In this document: piece after piece, positions 53,592-60,990 of the stretch | Layout: every line of letters begins with the position of its first letter | Numbering within the stretch: position 1 is the first letter of the stretch | From: Pedobacter arcticus A12 | GTDB taxonomy: Bacteria > Bacteroidota > Bacteroidia > Sphingobacteriales > Sphingobacteriaceae | NCBI RefSeq assembly: GCF_000302595.1 | Contig: NZ_JH947127.1 | Span: 372,001 to 436,000, forward strand | Reading direction: 5' to 3' | DNA length: 64,000 bases | The notes under the pieces: model-generated | What the model saw: the letters and a program-made list of their open reading frames with translations, nothing else | Told to the model about the DNA's origin: nothing | Database searches by the model: none | Made by a program: the position numbers and the translations under genes

Positions 53592-55199
53592 ATGAAAAAA
53601 ATTTACAGTGTATTATTTGTGCTCATTATGATATGCGCAAGCAACATTACAAAGGCTCAAATTTATTATGTTTCAACTTACGGAGGAACTAGCGCCGGAA
53701 ACCCAACAGATGATGTTATCGCTAGTGTGAAATTTAGAAGTCCGGAGCGACTAACTTATGATAATGACAGCAATATGATTGTGGTAGATCGGGGAAACCA
53801 CGTTATTCGGAAAATAACCCCTGCGGGCTTAGTAACTACCATAGCAGGTAGCGGAACAGCAGGATATAAAGACGACAATGGGACCAGCGCTCAATTTTCT
53901 AATCCTTGGGGAGCTGTTGTGGATGCTACTGGAAACATTTATGTTGCTGACCGCGATAATTTCAGAATTCGTAAAATAGCACCAAATGGAGACGTAACTA
54001 CACTTGCTGGTTCGGCGGCTGTTACAGGGGTGGATAACGACAACCCTCTATTGGCAAGTTTTAAACAACCTTTAGATGTAATTTTTGACAACAACGGCAA
54101 CCTACTTGTTGCAGATGGAGTTGGACACAAGATCCGCAAGATAGCAACAGACGGAAAGGTAACTACACTTGCAGGAACTGGCGTTACAGGTTTTAAAGAT
54201 GACAGTAATCCTCTACTTGCTCAATTCGCTTCACCATCTGGTTTGGGTATTGATAAAGATGGAAACATCCTTGTAGCAGACAGAATCAACAATAGGATCA
54301 GAAAAATAAATTCAACAAATAATGTATCTACCATCGTAGGTTCTGGTACAAAAGGAACAGTAGATAATAATTCACCGTTGTTAGCACAACTATCTGAGCC
54401 CTATTATGTAGATGTAGATGCTGATGGAAATATGTATGTCGTAGAATTAGCACATACCATCCGGAAAATAGCAAGTGATGGAAAAGTAAGTGTTATTGCA
54501 GGAATCGGAGGTACTTTAGGTTTCTTAGATGGTAAAGGTAGCGACGCCAAGTTCTATAATCCAGCCGGATTATGTATCGCTAAAGACGGTACAATTTACG
54601 TTGCAGATGTAAGCAACAACAAAATCAGAAAGCTATCCACAATAAATCCGTTACCTGTAAAGCTGGTTTCATTTCAAGGTAAATTAGACAAAGCAAATGG
54701 CATCACACTATCTTGGTCTACCGCTTCAGAACAAAACAATGCTTATTTCGAATTGCAAAAATCTAACGACGGTATTAACTGGTCTTTACTTCAAACCATC
54801 ACAGGTAAAGGAAACAGTGATCAATTACTTATTTATAGCTACGCAGATGTTTCTCCTTTTAACGGAAACAATTATTACCTGCTTAAACAAGTAGACTTTA
54901 ACGGGAAAAGCAGTTTAACGGCACCCATCAACGTAAACTTTAATTTATCCCAAGTCAATAAACTAAGCGCTTATTATAATAATGGTGCACTAGCAATAAC
55001 TGCTCAAGGGTTTACTAACGGAAATGGGCAAATTGTTGTTCGTAACCTAAACGGCCAAGTTATAACTTCACAAGACGTGAACCTAGTAAACGGCGTCAAT
55101 GAATTTGCTGTACCTGTAAATTTGCAAAGTGGCTTATATGTTTTATCACTGCTTTCTACGTCAGGTAATCAGTCGTTGAAATTTGTTGCTAAAAATTAA
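53592..55199 (+). CDS. Secreted NHL-repeat beta-propeller protein with T9SS-type tail
   Basis: A 535-residue secreted protein. The signal peptide ends near TKAQ (about 22). Five to six NHL blades span about 28-350, with the repeating pattern P..(V/L)..D..GN(I/L)(Y/L)VAD...(N/H).IRKI (ATGNIYVADRDNFRIRKIA, NGNLLVADGVGHKIRKIA, DGNILVADRINNRIRKIN, DGTIYVADVSNNKIRKLS). Next is a beta-sandwich linker typical of T9SS cargo (LPVKLVSFQGKLDKANGITL, WSTASEQNNAYFELQKSNDG) and a C-terminal sorting-like domain (GQIVVRNLNGQVI, LQSGLYVLSLLSTSGNQSLK). NHL propellers bind ligands or, in some cases, catalyse. Here a surface binding or enzymatic role in the glycan locus is inferred. It has its own upstream region with a palindrome. 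Confidence 0.85.
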   Translation: MKKIYSVLFVLIMICASNITKAQIYYVSTYGGTSAGNPTDDVIASVKFRSPERLTYDNDSNMIVVDRGNHVIRKITPAGLVTTIAGSGTAGYKDDNGTSAQFSNPWGAVVDATGNIYVADRDNFRIRKIAPNGDVTTLAGSAAVTGVDNDNPLLASFKQPLDVIFDNNGNLLVADGVGHKIRKIATDGKVTTLAGTGVTGFKDDSNPLLAQFASPSGLGIDKDGNILVADRINNRIRKINSTNNVSTIVGSGTKGTVDNNSPLLAQLSEPYYVDVDADGNMYVVELAHTIRKIASDGKVSVIAGIGGTLGFLDGKGSDAKFYNPAGLCIAKDGTIYVADVSNNKIRKLSTINPLPVKLVSFQGKLDKANGITLSWSTASEQNNAYFELQKSNDGINWSLLQTITGKGNSDQLLIYSYADVSPFNGNNYYLLKQVDFNGKSSLTAPINVNFNLSQVNKLSAYYNNGALAITAQGFTNGNGQIVVRNLNGQVITSQDVNLVNGVNEFAVPVNLQSGLYVLSLLSTSGNQSLKFVAKN

Positions 55200-55290
55200 T
55201 GACGGCGTAAAAAAATAATTGCTTTTAAAATAGCTCAAAATGTATCTGTGTTATTTATCGATACTTTAAAATTCATATATTTTTTCAAAA

Positions 55291-55322
55291 ACACCCTGAA
55301 ACGACCAATCGGATCAGGGTGT
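55291..55322 (+). promoter_or_regulatory. Hairpin in the leader of the second NAGPA gene
   Basis: A perfect 9-bp stem (ACACCCTGA at 55291-55299 with TCAGGGTGT at 55314-55322, 14-nt loop) ending 18 bp before the ATG at 55341. No T-tract follows, so it is more likely a leader RNA structure or protein site than a terminator. Confidence 0.45.
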
Positions 55323-55340
55323 ATAAACTCTAAATTAGTT

Positions 55341-57335
55341 ATGAAAAAAAAATATTTATTAAGTATAGCCATGTGTTTCATATGCTTATATTCCTATGCT
55401 CAATACACTTTAGTTTCAACTAAACGGATATCGCCAGGAGCAGTTTACAAACAATATACATCAACAAGTCCAGCGCTAAAAATATCGCTGATGGAAATCT
55501 CACTATCAGAACCTACCATAAAATTACAGGTTGTTAAATCTGCTGGAGTAATTAATGGCGATACCCAAACGGTCTCAACCATGTACTCAACACATGATAA
55601 TATTAAATACCACGATGTTGTGGCCGGAATTAACGGAGATTTTTTTACCAGTACTTCTACCTATCAAAATCCCAGACACATGTTGATAGGCGATGGCGAA
55701 ATATTATGGGATACCGTAAGAAACCAATCTGTGTTTGGTATAACCGAAGGAAATATTCCATTCATTGAAAAACTTACCGAAAACTACAGTGTAAAAGCAG
55801 GAGTGTCCACGTTTCCTTTTAATCAGATCAATCGAAATCGAGGTTTAAACCAAATGGTAATGTATAACCGGTTTTATGGAAACACAACTAAAACCTCAGC
55901 TGGGGGTACAGAAATAAAAATTATTCCAGTTGCAGGTAAAGAAGGTTGGAAAGCCAATGCTATAGTCTCATGTAAAGTATTAGCAAAGTCAAGTGCGGGG
56001 AACATGAGTTTTCTAGACGGAGAAGCTGTTTTATCTGGCCTTGGTGTAGCAAAGAGTTTCTTAGATAATTTAAATGTTAATGATATAATTTCTTTAGATC
56101 TAAACGTTTTATCAGCTTCTAAAGGTATCAGCGATATCAAACAATTAACAGGCGGTTATCCTAAAATTGTTTCCAATGGAACTAATTACGCAACAGCCGG
56201 AATGGCTGATGAAGGCAGCCCTGCGGGCACTGTGGCAGCACCACGTACTGCAATTGGCTACAATCAGGCTAAAAACAAAATTTATTGGGCAGTTATAGAT
56301 GGGCGGGCGCCAGGAGTAAGTGAAGGAGTAACCTTAAGTGAATTGGCAGACTTTATGATTTTTGCGGGTTGTTACCAATCTCTGAATTTAGATGGTGGAG
56401 GATCTTCCTCAATGGTAGCGAATGGAGAAGTAAAAAATAATCCTTCTGATGGTTCAGAAAGACTCATTTCTAACTCCATATTAGCCTACTTAACTACTTT
56501 AACTTTAGATGATTTTGAAGACGGTGTTGGGCACTTTAATAGAGCACCTACATATGACCCCGCTACCGTTGGAGTTTCAACCAGTTCAGTTGCGGTACCA
56601 GCACTCACTGCTCATAGTGGAAACAACTCCTTAATTGTTAAATTATATGATGATCCCACAACAACTGCATCTTGGTATGTAAGATTACTTTCTGGAAGCG
56701 GAAATCCCGCATATAATAGATATTTCAGCGGACAAGGAACTATAAGTTTCTGGTTAAAAACATCTACTGCAGGCACCAATCCTAAAGTAAGAATAAGATT
56801 AGATGATAACGATGGCACAGAAGTTTCCCCAATTTTAAATATCATTAACGATGGCGACTGGCATAAATATACTTGGAGTTTATCCAATTTTAATGGTTCT
56901 TCAACAGATGGAGGAAATGGTATACTCAACAGTACGGGAGCCCGACTAGATGCCATTGAATTTACACAGAATAACACTTCAAACACATGGTTTATCTTTT
57001 TAGATGATATTATGGTCGATAAAAACAGTGTTCAATCCACACAAATTCAGACTATAAAAAACCAACCTCTTACACTTGAAAAGTCTGCTATCTTACCTTC
57101 AAGTATAAGTATTTACCCAAACCCCGCAAAAGATAATATTACAATAGCCCTAAATGACTCCAACATTAAGAAATTTGAGGTCGAAATATTTAATATGATG
57201 GGAGAGTCAGTTTTAAAAGATACCTATATAGGAAGTAAAACAACAATAGCTACCAATAAATTGAACGAAGGAGTATATGTTTTACACCTTAAGTCCAAAA
57301 ATACTACTCAAACTTTTAAATTATTAATTCAATAA
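55341..57335 (+). CDS. Phosphodiester glycosidase (NAGPA) with carbohydrate-binding-like and T9SS sorting domains
   Basis: A 664-residue secreted enzyme. Signal peptide MKKKYLLSIAMCFICLYSYA. The NAGPA catalytic domain spans about 75-390 with VVAGINGDFFTSTSTYQNPR, AAPRTAIGYNQAKNKIYWAV, IDGRAPGVSEGVTLSELADF and NLDGGGSSSMVANGE. A galactose-binding/CBM-like beta-sandwich lies at about 395-570 (LTLDDFEDGVGHFNRAP, GTISFWLKTS, DDGDWHKYTWSL-like INDGDWHKYTWSLSNF). A T9SS type A sorting domain closes it (SISIYPNPAKDNITIAL, NEGVYVLHLKSKNTTQTFKL). The frame is open to an ATG at 55248, but the signal peptide fixes the start at 55341. It is a second NAGPA in the locus, exported to the surface by T9SS, while the first is a lipoprotein. 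Confidence 0.88.
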   Translation: MKKKYLLSIAMCFICLYSYAQYTLVSTKRISPGAVYKQYTSTSPALKISLMEISLSEPTIKLQVVKSAGVINGDTQTVSTMYSTHDNIKYHDVVAGINGDFFTSTSTYQNPRHMLIGDGEILWDTVRNQSVFGITEGNIPFIEKLTENYSVKAGVSTFPFNQINRNRGLNQMVMYNRFYGNTTKTSAGGTEIKIIPVAGKEGWKANAIVSCKVLAKSSAGNMSFLDGEAVLSGLGVAKSFLDNLNVNDIISLDLNVLSASKGISDIKQLTGGYPKIVSNGTNYATAGMADEGSPAGTVAAPRTAIGYNQAKNKIYWAVIDGRAPGVSEGVTLSELADFMIFAGCYQSLNLDGGGSSSMVANGEVKNNPSDGSERLISNSILAYLTTLTLDDFEDGVGHFNRAPTYDPATVGVSTSSVAVPALTAHSGNNSLIVKLYDDPTTTASWYVRLLSGSGNPAYNRYFSGQGTISFWLKTSTAGTNPKVRIRLDDNDGTEVSPILNIINDGDWHKYTWSLSNFNGSSTDGGNGILNSTGARLDAIEFTQNNTSNTWFIFLDDIMVDKNSVQSTQIQTIKNQPLTLEKSAILPSSISIYPNPAKDNITIALNDSNIKKFEVEIFNMMGESVLKDTYIGSKTTIATNKLNEGVYVLHLKSKNTTQTFKLLIQ

Positions 57336-57343
57336 TCTCACCA

Positions 57344-57373
57344 GAACAAGAAGCTTATCAAAGCTTCTTGTTC
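57344..57373 (+). terminator. Strong hairpin between the NAGPA and EEP genes
   Basis: A perfect 13-bp stem (GAACAAGAAGCTT at 57344-57356 with AAGCTTCTTGTTC at 57361-57373) and a 4-nt loop, 8 bp after the stop. The following sequence (ATTCACTT) has few T, so it may be a partial terminator or an RNA-stability element within the operon. Confidence 0.6.
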
Positions 57374-57394
57374 ATTCACTTAAATTATCAAAAA

Positions 57395-58267
57395 ATGAAA
57401 ATTCTATTCAATACTCTTATTTTATTCATATTTATTGGCTTTTCTGCTATTGCTCAAAACAAAAAACTTAAAATCATCAGTTACAACGTATACGTAGGTA
57501 TGTCGTCTGACAAAACGGAAGGAAAAAAAGAGTTTGCTGAATGGTTTAAACAACAAAATCCAGACATTGTAGCTTTACAAGAAGTAACTGGATTTACGCA
57601 AACCAGCCTTGAAAAATTCGCACAAAGCTACGGACATCCCTATGCCGTATTGCTGGTAGAAGGAGAAAAATATCCTGTTGCATTTACCTCTAAATATCCC
57701 ATTACAAACGTAAAAAAGGTAATCGACAACATGGATAGAGGCTTTATCCAGGCCAATATACTCGGTCAAACATTTATAGTGCTCCATTTAAGCCCGTTCG
57801 ATTATCAAACCCGAAGAAATGAGGTAGATTTAGTGTTAGCAACGATTAAAAATAATCCATCGATAAAAAACTGGGTAGTTATGGGCGATTTTAATTCTTT
57901 CGCCGCGATAGATTCCTTAGCTTACACTGATGGAGAGTTAATCGCCAATCTCAAAAAATACGAACAGAAATACGCCCCGATAAGAAAACTGGTAGATAAT
58001 AAAATTGATTATTACGTGATCAACAGGATGAACCAATCAAACTTTTATGATGCGTTAAAGCTATTCCATAAAGATTTTGTTAAAACAGTACATCCAAAAC
58101 ATTTTGCACCCGTTGGTTTGCCAGATGTACCTACAAGAATTGACTTTGTTTTTGTAAGTAAAGGACTAAAAAAGAACGTAAAAAGTGCTGAAGTATTGGT
58201 TGACGAGTTTACCGACTCCCATTCAGACCACTACCCAATGATGATCGAGTTACAACTGAAAAAATAG
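57395..58267 (+). CDS. Exported endonuclease/exonuclease/phosphatase (EEP) family phosphodiesterase
   Basis: A 290-residue protein with a signal peptide (ends near AIAQNKK, residue 21). The complete EEP active-site set is visible: LKIISYNVYVG (Asn), IVALQEVTGF (Glu, metal), VLHLSPFDYQTRRNE (His), VVMGDFNSFAAID (Asp and Asn), RIDFVFVSKG (Asp) and DSHSDHYPMMIE (Asp-His). EEP enzymes cleave phosphodiesters in DNA, phosphoinositides or sphingomyelin. The signal peptide and locus point to an extracellular phospho-glycan or glycolipid substrate (inference). The frame is open to 57368, inside the hairpin; the start at 57395 gives the proper signal peptide. Confidence 0.9.
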   Translation: MKILFNTLILFIFIGFSAIAQNKKLKIISYNVYVGMSSDKTEGKKEFAEWFKQQNPDIVALQEVTGFTQTSLEKFAQSYGHPYAVLLVEGEKYPVAFTSKYPITNVKKVIDNMDRGFIQANILGQTFIVLHLSPFDYQTRRNEVDLVLATIKNNPSIKNWVVMGDFNSFAAIDSLAYTDGELIANLKKYEQKYAPIRKLVDNKIDYYVINRMNQSNFYDALKLFHKDFVKTVHPKHFAPVGLPDVPTRIDFVFVSKGLKKNVKSAEVLVDEFTDSHSDHYPMMIELQLKK

Positions 58268-58288
58268 CCCATAAAACCCAAACTAATC

Positions 58289-59353
58289 ATGAATAAGTAT
58301 TGTATTCTTTTATTTGTCTTATTAACGAGTAGCCAAATTTTTGCCCAAGATGGTTTTAAATACACAGATGGTCATCTTTTAAATTTAAGGGGTAGTTCTT
58401 TCGCTTCCGAGGATGACTACAACAGACTTGATTCGGTGCAAAGGTTACCATTGCCGGCTAGGGTGCAAGAATTAGCACAAAACTCTTCCGGTTTAACTAT
58501 TAATTTCGAAACCAATGCAAAGTCTATCCGGGTAAAATGGGAATTAGAAAAACTCCTAACGATATGGAATATGACTCCTGTAGCTATCAACGGTTTAGAT
58601 TTGTATGCGTTTGAGAACAACAAATGGCAATACGTTGCATCTGCCCGTCCTACTGGCGAAAAAAATCGTGTTTTAATGGTTGATCAATTAGATGGCAGAT
58701 CGCGTAAATATCGGCTACACCTTCCTTTGTATTCCAAATTAAACAAATTGGAAGTAGGTGTCCCAGATTCTTCTACTATTAAAGCATGGACACAATCTTT
58801 TACAGACAAAAGAAAGGTGGTTATTTATGGGTCTAGCATCACACAAGGTGCTTCTGCCTCGCGTCCGGGGATGGCGTATCCATCTATTATTTCCAGAAAA
58901 ATGGGCCTTGAAGTTATTAACCTCGGTTTTAGTGGCAGTGGTAAAATGGAGTTTGACATGGCAAAAACACTGGCAAAAATACCCGCAGCTGTTTATGTTT
59001 TAGATTGCGTACCAAATCCAAGTCCACAACAAATTAAAGAAAGATCGTATGTTTTTATCAAATACTTACGTATTCAAAAGCCTCAAACTCCCATTATAAT
59101 GATAGAAAGTGTTTATAGGGAAACCGCTTATTGGAACAGCAAAACTAAAAGTATGGTTGAGCAGCAAAACCAAGAGTTTAGAAATACTTTTGACAAGCTC
59201 CATGCAGAAAACCCTAAGGGCATCTATTACATCAAATCTGCTAAACTAATGGGCACAGATCACGAAGCTACCGTTGACGGCACTCATTTAACAGACTTAG
59301 GCTTTATGCGGATTTCGGAGACTGTAATGAAATACCTAAAAAAAGCTTTATAG
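58289..59353 (+). CDS. Secreted SGNH/GDSL esterase with N-terminal GxDLY domain
   Basis: A 354-residue secreted hydrolase. Signal peptide MNKYCILLFVLLTSSQIFAQ. An N-terminal beta-sandwich at about 25-165 contains NGLDLYAFENNKW, the GxDLY motif that names this esterase-associated domain. The SGNH domain from about 170 has VVIYGSSITQGASASRPGM (block I Ser), VINLGFSGSGKMEFDMAK (Gly), YVLDCVPNPSPQQI (Asn) and EATVDGTHLTDLGFMRI (block V Asp/His). Such enzymes remove acyl groups from glycans. Last gene of the locus, 21 bp after the EEP gene, followed by an inverted repeat. Confidence 0.92.
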   Translation: MNKYCILLFVLLTSSQIFAQDGFKYTDGHLLNLRGSSFASEDDYNRLDSVQRLPLPARVQELAQNSSGLTINFETNAKSIRVKWELEKLLTIWNMTPVAINGLDLYAFENNKWQYVASARPTGEKNRVLMVDQLDGRSRKYRLHLPLYSKLNKLEVGVPDSSTIKAWTQSFTDKRKVVIYGSSITQGASASRPGMAYPSIISRKMGLEVINLGFSGSGKMEFDMAKTLAKIPAAVYVLDCVPNPSPQQIKERSYVFIKYLRIQKPQTPIIMIESVYRETAYWNSKTKSMVEQQNQEFRNTFDKLHAENPKGIYYIKSAKLMGTDHEATVDGTHLTDLGFMRISETVMKYLKKAL

Positions 59354-59371
59354 CTAGAACTACACTCAAAA

Positions 59372-59413
59372 ACCGTGGAAACATCACTGTTTAGCTAATG
59401 GTTTTTCCACGGT
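59372..59413 (+). terminator. Inverted repeat closing the glycan-utilisation locus
   Basis: Perfect 10-bp arms (ACCGTGGAAA at 59372-59381 with TTTCCACGGT at 59404-59413) with a 22-nt loop, 18 bp after the SGNH stop. There is no T-tract on the plus side, so terminator function is likely but not certain. Confidence 0.55.
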
Positions 59414-60990
59414 AAAAGAGTGTTACAAACCCATTCTCAAACGTTTATTCAACCGCCAAAAAACAACCGATTTTGCACTACGCTAAAAGTAAGATAAAAC
59501 CAAAACGGTTGCATTCCTCTTCGTTTTTATAATGTAATTATCGTTGGATTTCGTCTGATTTCTCCCCAATCAGCAGCGCAAAAACCGAATACCATGAGCT
59601 GAAGAAAAATGCCTTTCTATTTAGCAGAAAACACCTTCCCTATCCGCTATCATTTCTATCTAAAACCCTAACGAAAAAAGAATAAAAAACACCAAGAAAA
59701 CACTAGGTCTAGCGCTTAAATTTTTCTCAAAAACACAAGCTAAAAGCGAACATAAAATAAGCATTTACATTGCACTTAAAGCCTGCAAAAAAAACACGCA
59801 AAATCCCAGTGCAGAAACTGCTTATTTCGGAGGTTTAAGAACCGATAAAACACATCGTACTTGTCCCTTTTTATTACGTCTACAAGAACTTATAAAACAA
59901 TTAACCGAAGTGGTATCATCGGCCTTTGCTTTGGTTAAAATTTAAACCACTTATTGAATTGAGTTAAAAAACCTTTAAACATGGGAATAATAAAATTGAG
60001 AAACAGGTGTATCTTTCTATATTTTCACCAGTAATCAAAACAACTGCATCTCCAAAACAGCATCAAAAAAACGATTAAAAAACTTTAAGTGCATTTCGTT
60101 TTTACTGGGAATTCCCCATTAAATTTAAATAAAAATCTTAGTGTCGTGAGGTCTCTAACGAACCTAAAGAATAAAAAACCAAGAAGATTAGCTCAAAAAC
60201 AAACAGTAAGATGTTCTAAAATTGCCTATTTCTAAAACACACAGTATCAAAAAAACAGAAATAACTGTACAAATTCCGCTTATTGTATTGACAAATCAAC
60301 CTTCAAAAGGGAGTGCTTTTGATTAATAAATTTACTTTTCTTTTGCCTAAAAAATAAAAACATACACTACAAAATCCAAAATAGGGATTAAAGTCAAACA
60401 TAAAATCTCCAGAAAAAAGTCAATTCCAAACAATAAACCTTCTTCTTTTCTGAAGAGCAAACACAAAAAAATCGTAAATAATAGATTAAATAACGCATTT
60501 ATTTAAAAACATAAAACACACTAAGCCATATCTATAATACAACCAATCTAAAACAAAAAAGCGTCCTTAACGTACAAAATAAATATAGTTACAGCGACCA
60601 AAAACCAAGAACTTTTAGCTGATTTATTTATAAAATATATGGAAACTTTTTAGATCTACGCCAGCTTATTAATATTTGACGCCTCAATTCTGTAAACAAA
60701 CTTTAATTATTTCTGGAAATAACTTCAAAAAAAACGTCAATTCACAACTTACTTGGTGTATAAATTATCCATAAAATTGTTTACTTTACAACAGCAATAG
60801 CATTACATAAAACACACTAAATAACAGATAAAAAAGCTAATTATTAGCCTAAAGAACATAAATCACAAACAATTACATTTCATTTAATTAATTGATAATC
60901 AAAATAAAAAGGATTCTATATAAATAATAAGTTTATAATAACTAAATATTACCAGTTGATAATCACTAAAAAAATTAGCAATCAAATTAT
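59414..60990. other. A-rich 1.6-kb region without a convincing gene
   Basis: Strongly A-rich on the plus strand with many AAAAC and AAAAA words. The only long open stretch is a stop-to-stop frame at about 59664-59945 (plus) of over 90 codons without an ATG (LGLALKFFSKTQAKSEHKIS, TAYFGGLRTDKTHRTCPFLL, QELIKQLTEVVSSAFALVKI). It has protein-like composition but no family I recognise and may be a relic. No RNA gene, clear repeat or mobile element was seen in the remainder. Confidence 0.45.

Noticed and set aside
57368-57394. Upstream ATG of the EEP gene at 57368
   Set aside because: It lies in the 13-bp hairpin, and the signal peptide begins at 57395.
59354-60990. Possible CRISPR array or tandem repeat in the A-rich gap
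   Set aside because: The frequent AAAAC words are irregular; no repeat of constant length and spacing could be followed.
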